Source: Chitinophagaceae bacterium
GTDB lineage: Bacteria; Bacteroidota; Bacteroidia; Chitinophagales; Chitinophagaceae
Assembly: GCA_004173355.1 (NCBI GenBank)
Contig: SEAD01000052.1
Coordinates: 1-42,349, forward strand
Length of the DNA: 42,349 bases
Direction of reading: 5' to 3'
The translations under genes and the position numbers were made by a program. How positions within the stretch are numbered: the stretch's first letter is position 1; every line of letters starts with the position of its first letter. The notes beneath the pieces were generated by a model. The model was not told where the DNA came from. It made no database searches and saw nothing but the letters and a program-made list of their open reading frames with translations. Positions 33,698 to 42,349 of the stretch are shown piece after piece.

Positions 33698-36148
33698 ATG
33701 AGATGGACCAAACTGGTTCCGGCACTGATGCTGGGACTCAGCCTCTCCAGCGCAAATGCGCAGGATGACGGCGCCTATAAGACACCGCCAAAGGATATCA
33801 GCGATATGCTGCTGGCCAAACCCACACCCAATGTCAGTATCGACGACAAAGGTGAATGGATGTTATTTACCGAAGGCAGTAATAATCCTTCAGTAGAGGA
33901 ACTCGCCCGGCCGGAATGGAAAATCGCCGGCCTGCGGATCAATCCCGCCAACTTCGCACCGAGCCGGCAGAATTTCATCACAAACATTTACCTGAAAAAT
34001 ATCAAAACCGGAAAACAGGTAAACATCAGCGGACTGCCGTCGCCATTGTTTGCCTCATCGGTAAGCTGGAGCCCCGCACAGAAAAAAATCGCGTTTACCC
34101 GTACCACAGCATCAAGGGTTGACCTCTATGTGGTTGACCTCGCAACTGCGAAAGCCACACAGGTAAACAAGACGGCGCTCAATACCGTTACCGGTGCCTA
34201 CCAGTGGTACAATGAGGAGACCATCCTGTATCGCGGCACGCTGAAACCCTCTGCAGATGCGCCTTCCAGGCCACCAGTACCCAAAGGTCCTGCCATCCAG
34301 GAAAACAAGGGGAAGGCGTCACCACGTCCAACCTACCAGGACATGATCAAGTCGCCGTTTGACGAACAGCTTTTTGCATTTTATGCCACCACGCAACTGC
34401 TGAAGAACACCAATGGGGTAGAAACAAAAATCGGTGCACCGGCGATCTATACTTCAATCGCGGTTTCACCCGATAAAAAATACCTGCTTACCCGCACGGT
34501 GCATGCCCCGTTTTCGTACCTCGTGCCTTACAACGGATTCCCATCCACAGTAGCGGTCACCGACCTCGGCGGTAAAACCATCAGCACCCTTGCAGAGATC
34601 CCTTCCTCCGAAACCGCACCCAGTGGCAACGATAATGTGGCGGATGTCAAACGCGGGTTCGATTGGAAAGACGATGAGGCCGCCACCATCACCTGGGCGC
34701 AGCCACTCGACAGCGGCCTGATCCGCAGCAGGACCGAATACCATGATGCGGTGTTTGCACTCGCAGCCCCGTTCTCCGGTACGGCGAAAGAATTATTCAA
34801 AACCAAATTGCGTTTCCGGTCGGTGACATGGGGTGATGCCACCCATGCGATCGTGAGTGAGGGACTGGCCAGCAAACAGACTATGCAGATGGACCTGTAC
34901 AACCCGACCACCGGTTCGTTCGACAAACTGTTTACCCGTAACACCACTGATGCCTACAGCAATCCCGGTTTCCCGGTGACCGCACCGAATAAGTTTGGCA
35001 AGGATGTACTGCTACTGACCGGTCAGGGGAATACCATCCTGTTTAACAACACATCGGGCAGTTCACCAAAAGGTGATCTCCCCTTCCTGATGTCATATGA
35101 TCTCGGCAGTAAAAAGACCGATACCCTCTGGCGTTGCCCCGAGGGGAGTTTTGAATCAGTGGTACGAGTGCTCGACCCGGCATCACTCACACTGGTTACG
35201 CGCCGCGAATCGGAAAAGGTAATGCCGAACTACTGGATGAAGGACCTGAAAAAAAGGATCGCCGATCGACAGCTGACCAGTTTTGCCAACCCCTACCCGC
35301 AGCTGGACGGTGTAAGCAAGGAGAAAATCCATTACAAACGCGCAGATGGCGTTGACCTTACCGGCGACCTCTACCTGCCGAAGGGATATGATGCGAAAAA
35401 AGATGGTCCGCTCCCCGTACTCATCTGGGCATATCCCGCAGAATACAATTCCGCCGCAGATGCCGCACAGGTCCGCGGAAGCGAACACCGCTTTACCCTG
35501 GTCAATGGCGGCTCACCCGTTTTTTATGTAACACAGGGTTATGCCGTTCTCAACAATGCCGAGATGCCGATCGTGGCACTGGACAGCACAAAAAAACCAA
35601 ATGATAATTTTATCGACCAGCTGGTGATGAATGCAAAAGCTGCGATCGGCAACCTCGCCGAACGTGGTGTGGGCGACAGCACCCGCGTGGCGGTTGGCGG
35701 CCACAGCTATGGTGCGTTCATGACAGCCAACCTTCTGGCGCATACCAATCTCTTCAAGGCCGGGATCGCACGCAGCGGGGCTTACAACCGTACGCTCACG
35801 CCGTTTGGATTCCAGAATGAAGACCGCACCTATTGGCAGGCACCGGATCTTTATAATGCAATGAGCCCTTTTGCCAATGCTGACAAAATAAAAACGCCGA
35901 TCCTGCTGATCCATGGTGATGCCGATAATAATACCGGTACTTACCCGATCCAGAGCGAGCGGATGTTCAACGCGATCAAGGGACATGGCGGTACGGTACA
36001 GTATATCAGCCTCCCTTACGAGAGCCATGGTTATGCCGGTAAGGAAAACGTATTGCACGTACTTGCGGCACAACTGGAATGGATGGAGAAATATGTAAAG
36101 AACCCTGAAACATCAACTGCTCCTGCGGCGGGGAAAAAAGGATTCTGA
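33698..36148 (+). CDS. S9 prolyl-oligopeptidase family peptidase, glutamyl endopeptidase-like
   Basis: 816 residues. Signal peptide 1-21 (SSANAQ), so exported. A seven-bladed propeller region (about 40-540) is followed by an alpha/beta-hydrolase domain. Catalytic triad: Ser670 (GGHSYGAFMTANL), Asp743 (HGDADNNTGT) and His777 (ESHGYAG). The block GIARSGAYNRTLTPFGFQNEDR after the nucleophile is closely similar to plant chloroplast glutamyl endopeptidase (the S9D group), so cleavage after Glu in short peptides is likely. It would act in the periplasm or outside. A strong terminator follows 14 bases after the stop. Confidence 0.93.
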   Translation: MRWTKLVPALMLGLSLSSANAQDDGAYKTPPKDISDMLLAKPTPNVSIDDKGEWMLFTEGSNNPSVEELARPEWKIAGLRINPANFAPSRQNFITNIYLKNIKTGKQVNISGLPSPLFASSVSWSPAQKKIAFTRTTASRVDLYVVDLATAKATQVNKTALNTVTGAYQWYNEETILYRGTLKPSADAPSRPPVPKGPAIQENKGKASPRPTYQDMIKSPFDEQLFAFYATTQLLKNTNGVETKIGAPAIYTSIAVSPDKKYLLTRTVHAPFSYLVPYNGFPSTVAVTDLGGKTISTLAEIPSSETAPSGNDNVADVKRGFDWKDDEAATITWAQPLDSGLIRSRTEYHDAVFALAAPFSGTAKELFKTKLRFRSVTWGDATHAIVSEGLASKQTMQMDLYNPTTGSFDKLFTRNTTDAYSNPGFPVTAPNKFGKDVLLLTGQGNTILFNNTSGSSPKGDLPFLMSYDLGSKKTDTLWRCPEGSFESVVRVLDPASLTLVTRRESEKVMPNYWMKDLKKRIADRQLTSFANPYPQLDGVSKEKIHYKRADGVDLTGDLYLPKGYDAKKDGPLPVLIWAYPAEYNSAADAAQVRGSEHRFTLVNGGSPVFYVTQGYAVLNNAEMPIVALDSTKKPNDNFIDQLVMNAKAAIGNLAERGVGDSTRVAVGGHSYGAFMTANLLAHTNLFKAGIARSGAYNRTLTPFGFQNEDRTYWQAPDLYNAMSPFANADKIKTPILLIHGDADNNTGTYPIQSERMFNAIKGHGGTVQYISLPYESHGYAGKENVLHVLAAQLEWMEKYVKNPETSTAPAAGKKGF

Positions 36149-36162
36149 GTAAATAAAAACAG

Positions 36163-36197
36163 AAAGCCGGCACGATGATTTTCGTGCCGGCTTTTTT
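36163..36197 (+). terminator. Rho-independent terminator after the S9 peptidase
   Basis: AGCCGGCACGA (36165-36175) pairs with TCGTGCCGGCT (36182-36192), an 11-bp perfect stem with a six-base loop, followed by five further T. The A-rich left flank may also let it act on the minus strand for the convergent gene at 36229. Confidence 0.93.
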
Positions 36198-36228
36198 GTG
36201 CCAGGAACCGTGGATCACGGCGCCCGCT

Positions 36229-36840
36229 TTAATTTTTTCCTACGGTGATGATCATGGTTGAGCAATAGTACCAGCTTTCATACGGGGCCGACTGGTGAGC
36301 GCCTGTTTTCTTTTCGGTGCTGGTATATTCCACATTGTATTTGCCGCTCCATAACGGGATGAAACTTGCGAACCCTAGACTGTCGGTGTACAGTTTTTTT
36401 ACCCAGCCATTCGGCGCCACTACTTCCAATTCCTTATTACCCGCAGGTTTGCCTTCAAAAAAGGCCTGTACCGACACCTGTTGGTTGATCGCGTAGTTTG
36501 CTTTCACAGATGGCAGTACTGCGATTACATTTTTTGACAAGGCAAGCTTTGGCTCGCCGGTTCCCACTTTCACCGTTGCACTGGAGTTATAGTCGAGCAC
36601 CATGCCATTGTACACCTGCTTTACCACATGGTGCATGGCGAGGGTGTATATACCATTAGCATCGGGGGTGAAACTGGCAGAGTAATATTGTTCCTTTGCC
36701 GTTGCTTTCAATGTGGTTTCCTTTCCATCGGGTGATACCAGTACCAGGGCAAACTGGCTGATATCGGAAAACCAGGTGGCGGTGGGTGTGATATCCATAT
36801 CACCGAATTCGCCGAAAAATATTTTTACTTCCTGTGCCAC
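36229..36840 (-). pseudogene. DUF4198-like periplasmic protein lacking start and signal peptide
   Basis: 203 residues if it starts at the GTG at 36840 (VAQEVKIFFGEF). The sequence resembles DUF4198/NikM-type proteins of Bacteroidota: a conserved IETSPAGKKG-type segment, FFGE, WFSD, LVLVSPDGKET and YTLAMHHVVK, then a second beta domain ending MIITVGKN. The conserved part continues upstream of the GTG in frame (HIETSPAGKKG), so the GTG is internal to the mature protein. Reading further upstream gives no ATG, GTG or TTG and no signal-peptide character before a stop at 36982-36984. Related proteins are exported, so the 5' end seems lost by deletion or rearrangement, and the gene is probably a remnant. 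A non-canonical start cannot be excluded. Confidence 0.6.
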
Positions 36841-36921
36841 ACCCTTTTTGCCGGCAGGGCTGGTCTCGATATGTTGGGAATTAATGTTGTGGTTAACGGG
36901 TGCAAAATTACCGGGACTGCC

Positions 36922-36938
36922 CCGGCGTACTTCGCCGG
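36922..36938. repeat. Short perfect stem-loop
   Basis: CCGGCG (36922-36927) and CGCCGG (36933-36938) form a 6-bp perfect stem around TACTT. It lies in the region where the DUF4198-like gene should have its signal peptide. The 208-base interval 36841-37048 otherwise holds only the orphan upstream frame of that gene and the start region of the TPR gene. Confidence 0.5.
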
Positions 36939-37048
36939 ATCGGGAAAAACGGATTACGCAAAAAGGAAACCTGCGGGAAAAGGGTTAACTTCCTTACTGA
37001 TCCCCTCCCCCTGATCCCGCTTTTTCCCAACCATTCAACCAACTGTTT

Positions 37049-38755
37049 ATGATCCGCTCCTTTTTCCTGCCGGTAATCCTGCTGCTGTTTGCCGGAATTG
37101 CCGATTTCACCCCGATAAAAAATATACCCGGACAAGAGCACAGGGGATATGCCGGGCGCCGGATTGTATCCTGTGCCCCGGGTGGCTATGTGCCATTTGA
37201 TTATCTCAACAGTCCGATTGCAATGAAGGAAGGCATCGGGGAAATGGATTTCCCGGTTGCAGGCGCCAGTCCGTCGGTACAGGCCTGGTTCAACCAGGGA
37301 GAGGCATTCCTCTACAACTTTGAATATGTGCAGGCCGCACGTTCATTTTATGCAGCCTGGCGGGAAGATAGCAGTCTTGCTATGGTGAGTTGGGGACTTA
37401 GCCAGGCGCATCAAAGTCTCGATGACAGCACCGAAGCCCGTCGTTTTGCGGAACGTGCCATGGAACTGGCCGCGATGGCTAGCCCCGCGGAACAGGTCCT
37501 GATCCGCATGCAGTATTTTGTTACGCGTCCTGCCCACGACTCAGCCAGTTACCGGCAGCGGCACGACCTGTTGCAGCAGTTATCCGACTCGGCTATCCGT
37601 TTGTACCCGCGCGATGCAGAGATCCTGGTTTTCAGCGGCATGTTGCGGTCGTTCGGATACATCGGTCCTATGGATGAAAGCGAACTGGATGCGCAAAAGG
37701 CCGCAACCAATCTGTACCTGATGAAAGGACTGGAAGTCAACCCCCGGCATTTCGGGATCTGGCATCTCCTGATACACCAGAATGAATCCCTCTCCGATTT
37801 TACAACAGCTTTGCAGTATGGCCGTATGTACACAACGTCATCCCCAAACATCCCGCATGCATGGCATATGCTTGCCCATGACCTGATGAAAACCGGGCAG
37901 GTATCCGCAGCCATTGCCAACTTCAACCATGCATTCGAACTGGAAAACAAAAAATATATCGCTGAGAAAATGCCACGGAAATATGACTGGCATCATGCGC
38001 ATAACCTCGAATTGCTCGCTTATTGTTACCAGTACAAAGGCCGTTTTGCCGAAGCGGAAAAAATATTCTTTGTGCTGGATACATTGTCGCCAACCGTAGA
38101 TGACCGGGTAGCGCAGATCCGCAAGGGGCATCCCTACTATTACCTGCAGGTCAACCAGCCGGTAAAGGCCCGGGCACTGGCCGCGCCACTGATTGCTTCG
38201 AAACATTATTCGTCGCAGTTTACCGGGTATTTTATCAATGGCCTTGCGGGTGTATTTTTAAAAGACACCGCGGCCGCCCTTGCAGGCTACGCCTCCATGA
38301 TCCATATCGTCGATAGCCTGCGGGATGAAACCATCCGCAAGGGCCGACCAGCCGACCAGGCAGCAGATGATTACAGTTACATGTATGCCCGTGCAGCTAT
38401 CATCCGCATGGGTGCCAGGATGCTGGTGGATCCTGCGGATCCTGATGTAGTAAAACAAATGGAATCGATCCAGAAAACATTGCTGAAACAAACAGGTCCC
38501 GATCCATGGATCGATGGACTGTATTTCCTCCAGCTCCTCGCACAGATGAGCCTCAATGCCGGCAATCTCCCGCTGGCAGAGACTTCAGCAAACAATATGC
38601 TGAAACATGACCCCGGATATCCCGGAGCATTCCTGCTGATGGCAAAAGTAAAAAATGCCCAGGGCAACACCAGTGAAGCAAAGCAGTGGATAGCCAGGGC
38701 AAAAGAAGGTTACCGCGAAGCTGATCCGGTGTTCCTGAAAGGACTTAAATTGTAG
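37049..38755 (+). CDS. Secreted TPR-repeat protein
   Basis: 568 residues with an N-terminal signal-like segment (MIRSFFLPVILLLFAGIADF). The body is made of tetratricopeptide-type helical pairs (FNQGEAFLYNFEYVQAARSFYAAW at about 90-112; AHDLMKTGQVSAAIANFNHAFELE at about 275-297; LLAYCYQYKGRFAEAEKIFFVL; LAQMSLNAGNLPLAETSANNML near the C-terminus). Histidines are dense around HAWHMLAHD and WHHAHNLELL, reminiscent of metal-associated TPR proteins, but binding is speculative. Probably an envelope scaffold. The amidase gene follows 24 bases downstream, so the two may be co-transcribed. Confidence 0.8.
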   Translation: MIRSFFLPVILLLFAGIADFTPIKNIPGQEHRGYAGRRIVSCAPGGYVPFDYLNSPIAMKEGIGEMDFPVAGASPSVQAWFNQGEAFLYNFEYVQAARSFYAAWREDSSLAMVSWGLSQAHQSLDDSTEARRFAERAMELAAMASPAEQVLIRMQYFVTRPAHDSASYRQRHDLLQQLSDSAIRLYPRDAEILVFSGMLRSFGYIGPMDESELDAQKAATNLYLMKGLEVNPRHFGIWHLLIHQNESLSDFTTALQYGRMYTTSSPNIPHAWHMLAHDLMKTGQVSAAIANFNHAFELENKKYIAEKMPRKYDWHHAHNLELLAYCYQYKGRFAEAEKIFFVLDTLSPTVDDRVAQIRKGHPYYYLQVNQPVKARALAAPLIASKHYSSQFTGYFINGLAGVFLKDTAAALAGYASMIHIVDSLRDETIRKGRPADQAADDYSYMYARAAIIRMGARMLVDPADPDVVKQMESIQKTLLKQTGPDPWIDGLYFLQLLAQMSLNAGNLPLAETSANNMLKHDPGYPGAFLLMAKVKNAQGNTSEAKQWIARAKEGYREADPVFLKGLKL

Positions 38756-38779
38756 GTATAAATTATAAACAAAGCCTGC

Positions 38780-40411
38780 ATGCAACGAAGGAATTTTCTT
38801 ACCAGCGCCGGACTGCTTGCTGCAGGAGCCGGTGTACTCCTTACATCATCCTGCAACGACAATGACATTGATCCGGGAAAAAAAGAAAGCAGTACGGACG
38901 GCAAAAACCTCCCTGCTGGTTTTGAACTGGACGAGCTGACCGTGGAGCAGCTGCAGCAGGGAATGGATAGCGGAAAATATACTTCAGCCGGGTTGGTGAC
39001 ATTGTACTTCCGGCGGATGGACGAACTCGACACATCCGGACCGAAACTGCAGGCGGTGATCGAGCGCAATCCCGATGCTGTAAAGATTGCGGAGGCACTG
39101 GATGGGGAAAGGAAGGCCGGTAAAAAACGCGGGCCGCTGCACGGTATACCGGTACTCATCAAGGATAATATCGATACCGGTGACCAGATGCAGACCACGG
39201 CGGGCTCACTGGCGCTAGTGGGCAATAAAGCTTCCGCAGATTCATTCATCGCAAAAAAACTCCGGGAAGCCGGCGCAGTGATCATCGGGAAAACCAATCT
39301 CAGTGAATGGGCAAATTTCCGTTCCACCCAGAGCTGTTCGGGATGGAGCAGCCGCGGGGGACAAACAAAAAATCCATACATCACCGATCATAACCCCTGC
39401 GGTTCCAGTTCGGGCTCAGGAGTGGCCGTATCCGCCAATCTGTGTGCGGTAGCCATCGGTACCGAAACCGACGGATCTATTACCTGTCCGGCATCCGTTA
39501 ACGGGATCGTGGGTATCAAGCCAACAGTGGGACTGGTCAGCCGCACCGGAATCATCCCCATTTCATCCACACAGGATACCGCCGGGCCAATGGCACGTAC
39601 CGTTCGTGACGCAGCTATCCTGCTGGGAGCCATTGCCGGAACTGATCCGGCCGATGCGGCAACGGCTATGGCGCAGGGTAACTTAATGGCGGATTATACC
39701 GTGTTCCTGAAAACCGATGCACTGAAAGGCAAACGCATCGGGATTGACGCAAAACCTCCCGGCAAAAACCCACTGATGATCGCCTTGCTGAAATCGGCTA
39801 CTGACCTGCTTCGCGCACAGGGAGCCGAACTGGTGGAGATCAGTTACCTCGACCAGTTTGATAAGATCGGTGATGCCGAGTTCGAACTGATGCAGTACGA
39901 ATTCAGGGAAGGCGTGAATAAATACCTGGCCGCTTCCAACTCCCCGGCGAAATCGCTTGCACAGGTAATCAGTTTCAATATCCTCAACGAACCAAAGGCA
40001 ATGCCTTATTTCAAACAGGAAACACTGGAGAGCTCGGAGAAAAAAGGAAGTACAGATGGAAGTGAATATAAAGACGCGTTGAAAAAAAGCAGGGATGGAT
40101 CGAGGGCAATCCTTGACAAAGTGATTGCAGACCATCAGCTTGATGCCATTGCCGGGCTGACTATGGGACCAGCCTGCAGTATCGATACCATTTACGGCGA
40201 CCGCTGGGGGGATCTATTCCTGACGCAACCTGCGGCCACGAGCGGTTACCCGCATATATCAGTGCCTGCCGGTTTTGTGTATGACCTGCCCGTCGGATTT
40301 TCATTTTTTGGGAAAGCCTGGAGTGAAGGCAAGCTCATCAGTCTCGCTTATGCATTTGAACAGGCCGGCAAACACCGGAAGGTCCCGGGATTTAAAGCCA
40401 GTTTTTTCTGA
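38780..40411 (+). CDS. Amidase-signature family enzyme, exported
   Basis: 543 residues. The N-terminus MQRRNFLTSAGLLAAGAGVLLTSSC carries a twin-arginine-like RRNF motif and a lipobox ending at Cys25, so it is probably a Tat-exported lipoprotein. The amidase Ser-cisSer-Lys triad is visible: Lys128 (PVLIKDNID), the cis-Ser (Ser209/210 in CGSSSGSG) and nucleophile Ser233 (GTETDGSITCP). Family members hydrolyse amides such as nicotinamide, peptide amides or Glu-tRNA; here the extracytoplasmic location excludes GatA. The substrate is unknown. It follows the TPR gene closely and precedes a GH16 glucanase. Confidence 0.92.
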   Translation: MQRRNFLTSAGLLAAGAGVLLTSSCNDNDIDPGKKESSTDGKNLPAGFELDELTVEQLQQGMDSGKYTSAGLVTLYFRRMDELDTSGPKLQAVIERNPDAVKIAEALDGERKAGKKRGPLHGIPVLIKDNIDTGDQMQTTAGSLALVGNKASADSFIAKKLREAGAVIIGKTNLSEWANFRSTQSCSGWSSRGGQTKNPYITDHNPCGSSSGSGVAVSANLCAVAIGTETDGSITCPASVNGIVGIKPTVGLVSRTGIIPISSTQDTAGPMARTVRDAAILLGAIAGTDPADAATAMAQGNLMADYTVFLKTDALKGKRIGIDAKPPGKNPLMIALLKSATDLLRAQGAELVEISYLDQFDKIGDAEFELMQYEFREGVNKYLAASNSPAKSLAQVISFNILNEPKAMPYFKQETLESSEKKGSTDGSEYKDALKKSRDGSRAILDKVIADHQLDAIAGLTMGPACSIDTIYGDRWGDLFLTQPAATSGYPHISVPAGFVYDLPVGFSFFGKAWSEGKLISLAYAFEQAGKHRKVPGFKASFF

Positions 40412-40437
40412 CACTTTCACTTGTTTATCTTAGCCGG

Positions 40438-41235
40438 ATGAAACAATTTTTTGCCGTACTCCTGCTCCTTCCCATCCTAGCCTGCTCGCAGCATAAAAAC
40501 ATGAAACTCGTATGGAGCGACGAATTCGATTACAAGGGACTTCCTGATTCATCCAAATGGGTGTATGATGTGGGAGGGAATGGCTGGTGGAATGGCGAAC
40601 AGCAATACTATACCGCCAGGCGTGCGGAGAATGCGTCTGTGGCAGACGGTATGCTCACTATCCGGGCTATCCGCGAAAAATGGCCATTGGGAGTGGATTC
40701 ATCCAATAATTACACATCGGCACGCCTGACTACAAAAGGGAAACTCGATTTCACCTATGGGCGCGTGGATGTAAAGGCCCGGCTGCCACAGGGACGGGGC
40801 TCCTGGCCGGCCATCTGGATGCTGCCTTCCAAAGCAGACAGGAAATGGCCGCTGGATGGGGAAATTGACATTATGGAACATGTAGGTTTTGATCCTTCCG
40901 TGATACATGGTACGGTGCATTGCCAGTTGTACAACCACTCCATCGGTACACAGAAAGCAGCGCAGGTGAAGGTTCCTGATTTTGCAACGGCTTTCCATGT
41001 ATACAGCCTTGTCTGGACAAAAGAATACCTCAGCATCCTGCTTGATGATAAAGAATATTTCCGTTTTACCAATGATGGTACAGGATACGAATCGTGGCCC
41101 TTTGATATTGAAATGCACCTGATCCTGAATGTGGCGGTCGGCGGATTCTGGGGTGGCCAGAAAGGTATCGACGACAGCATCTTCCCGCAGAAAATGGATG
41201 TGGACTATGTGCGGGTATATTCACCGGTGAAATAA
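40438..41235 (+). CDS. GH16-family endo-beta-glucanase (laminarinase-like) lipoprotein
   Basis: 265 residues with a lipoprotein signal (lipobox ILAC, Cys16). A single GH16 domain: the catalytic motif GEIDIMEHVG gives Glu142 (nucleophile), Asp144 and Glu147 (acid/base), the E-I-D-I-M-E form of laminarinases and licheninases. Other family blocks: LVWSDEFDYKG, TSARLTTKGKLDFTYGRVDVKARLP, and GSWPAIWMLP. It likely cleaves beta-1,3- or mixed-linkage glucans at the cell surface. TATCTTAG at 40426-40433 is a weak -7-like element just before the ATG. No SusC/SusD pair lies nearby, so it is not part of a visible polysaccharide-utilisation locus. Confidence 0.95.
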   Translation: MKQFFAVLLLLPILACSQHKNMKLVWSDEFDYKGLPDSSKWVYDVGGNGWWNGEQQYYTARRAENASVADGMLTIRAIREKWPLGVDSSNNYTSARLTTKGKLDFTYGRVDVKARLPQGRGSWPAIWMLPSKADRKWPLDGEIDIMEHVGFDPSVIHGTVHCQLYNHSIGTQKAAQVKVPDFATAFHVYSLVWTKEYLSILLDDKEYFRFTNDGTGYESWPFDIEMHLILNVAVGGFWGGQKGIDDSIFPQKMDVDYVRVYSPVK

Positions 41236-41247
41236 CAAATCCGCTGG

Positions 41248-42349
41248 TCAGTCACCCGGCTGGTAGTCGATAGGCAGCAGGTTGGCAATCTTCTCACTCC
41301 AGCCCCAGTAAGACATTGAAAAGACCTCCTGTGGCGGGGAGTAACTTCCATTCCCGTCAACTACTATCGCGTCGCCGGTGGTAAGCCAGATATGTGACTG
41401 CTGGAAAGTGGGTGACCGTCGTTCCATAAAGCTTTCGAGATACAGCGGGTCTTCCAGTTCTTTTTTATAGGTCACAAACAGGTAATCACTGAACCATACC
41501 AGCCGGTACGCCCCTTCCGACTTTATGACAATACTGTCTGCCGTCAGGGTGTGGTGCGAGTAGGTGTCGATATTATCTTTTTCGCGCAGGATCCGTTCAT
41601 AGTATTGCGAAGAGTCAACGACCACACGGTTGATATCGGTTGAATGGATGGTATCGGTTAATCGGTTGGGATCGGTTGAACGGATGGTATTGGTTAATCG
41701 GTTGGTATCGGTTAAACCGATGGTGTCGGAAACCGGCACCCTGGCAGCCAGCGAATCCGTCCTGCGTACCGATACCGGACCTGCCGTGCCTTTCACCGAA
41801 ATCACCATATTCCGCCCACTGTATATACTACGCACGCGTTGTTTTTCATAATTCTGGGTACGTGTCATCCGCCGTAGCTCATATCCATCCGCCTGCAGGC
41901 TGTTTTTCTGGACACTGCGCCAGAACTCCATCATGGAACCGTGATATGCCTTGTCGCGTGCCGACCGGAAGCGGTTCTTTACTTTTTTTCCCGCACCTCC
42001 ATGGTCTTCAAAAAACGGGAACCCGGCAAAAGTGGTCAGGTTCTGACTGAAATCCACTTCAAAATTTTCCAGCTGGTAACGGAGTGTATAACCGAGTGCC
42101 TTGTTCTCGATCAGCAGCGGTTCATCACACCAGGCAATCACACGGTTGGATTTTTTAAAATACCTGAACCGGATTTTTTTATAGTTCCTGATTTTACAAC
42201 GTGCGGCGTTGGGTGTGCGTCCGATAAAATGTTCGGTAAACAACTGCCCCCATTTCTCCCAGCCTTCCATCACGGAAGGTTCCACCATCACATTTTCGAG
42301 TTCCCGCACTTTCACCTGCATTTCCACTTTTACTTTCATGGGCAGTTTT
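41248..42349 (-). CDS. Carboxypeptidase-like regulatory-domain protein, 5' end outside the window
   Basis: The frame continues past the right edge; an ATG at 42339 is preceded in frame by K-L-P and sits inside a typical VKVxELENVMVEP region, so it is internal. Visible part: about 366 residues. In Bacteroidota such proteins begin with a signal peptide and a CarboxypepD_reg beta domain, followed by this conserved segment (GWEKWGQLFTEHFIGRTPNAARCKIRNYKKIRFRYFKK; EPLLIENKALGYTLRYQLENFEVDF; GSMMEFWRSV). The upstream domain is presumed, not seen. A tandem repeat in the coding sequence (41628-41735) inserts repeated NRLTDTIxSTD units. Probably an envelope protein of unknown role. Confidence 0.8.
   Translation of the reverse strand, partial: KLPMKVKVEMQVKVRELENVMVEPSVMEGWEKWGQLFTEHFIGRTPNAARCKIRNYKKIRFRYFKKSNRVIAWCDEPLLIENKALGYTLRYQLENFEVDFSQNLTTFAGFPFFEDHGGAGKKVKNRFRSARDKAYHGSMMEFWRSVQKNSLQADGYELRRMTRTQNYEKQRVRSIYSGRNMVISVKGTAGPVSVRRTDSLAARVPVSDTIGLTDTNRLTNTIRSTDPNRLTDTIHSTDINRVVVDSSQYYERILREKDNIDTYSHHTLTADSIVIKSEGAYRLVWFSDYLFVTYKKELEDPLYLESFMERRSPTFQQSHIWLTTGDAIVVDGNGSYSPPQEVFSMSYWGWSEKIANLLPIDYQPGD
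41628..41735 (-). repeat. In-frame 36-bp minisatellite in the last gene
   Basis: Three units of 36 bases (41628-41663, 41664-41699, 41700-41735). The first two differ at only a few bases; the third has diverged. As protein, each encodes 12 residues of the form NRLTDTIHSTD(I/P/T). Each unit itself contains smaller ATCGGTT blocks. The array adds a Thr/Asp/Arg-rich linker between two conserved parts. Confidence 0.85.

Overview
The window is a 42.3-kb piece of a Bacteroidota chromosome, most likely from the family Chitinophagaceae. Four things point that way. The gene families are typical of the phylum: DUF6515-like, DUF5683, PorT-like beta-barrels, a TlpA-like thioredoxin with an extra N-terminal domain, and a carboxypeptidase-like regulatory protein. 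There are many Bacteroidota-style lipoproteins and signal peptides. Several upstream regions carry the TAnnTTTG -7 promoter element, and clear Shine-Dalgarno sequences are scarce. I see no rRNA, tRNA, CRISPR array, IS element or prophage gene, and no gap between genes exceeds about 240 bases. Family-level taxonomy is an inference from gene content.

Layout. 1-2427: 3' part of pfkA, then pyk, closed by a terminator. 2521-9154: a run of small secreted, lipoprotein or hypothetical genes, including a DUF6515-like protein, a histidine-phosphatase lipoprotein, a lipocalin-like lipoprotein, a possible papain-like secreted protein with an overlapping lipoprotein, a PAP2 phosphatase and an S1/P1 nuclease. 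9245-13470: an M42 aminopeptidase, then a tightly overlapping trio of a 57-residue membrane microprotein, a NoeA-like methyltransferase and a membrane sulfatase/phosphotransferase-fold enzyme. 13472-19117 (minus): lon, two outer-membrane barrel-like proteins and a membrane metallophosphoesterase. 19282-25048 (plus): parA, parB, a DUF5683 protein, dapB, then a TPR histidine kinase and its NarL-type response regulator. 25049-33153 (minus): a TlpA-like thioredoxin under its own promoter, and the tryptophan operon trpE-G-D-C-F-B-(lipoprotein)-A. 33390-42349: a GNAT protein, an S9 glutamyl-endopeptidase-like peptidase, a DUF4198-like gene with no visible start, a TPR protein, an amidase, a GH16 glucanase and a partial carboxypeptidase-like protein.

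The trp region is the most interesting part. Upstream of trpE, on the same strand, is a 20-codon leader reading frame (33231-33293) with three consecutive Trp codons. It is followed by mutually exclusive hairpins and a rho-independent terminator, which together form a complete ribosome-mediated attenuator. Inside the operon, the trpD-trpC junction looks deleted: TrpD ends about 45 residues early, and the conserved TrpC N-terminus reads in frame across the trpD stop with no ATG. Between trpC and trpF are six 23-bp tandem repeats, and an unrelated small lipoprotein gene sits between trpB and trpA. The transcript therefore appears finely controlled at its start but rearranged inside; whether the deletion is biological or an assembly error must be checked.

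Other points worth following are the microprotein/methyltransferase/phosphotransferase cassette, a candidate Cys-His-Asp secreted hydrolase, a DUF4198-like gene whose signal peptide and start codon are missing, and a 36-bp in-frame minisatellite in the last gene.
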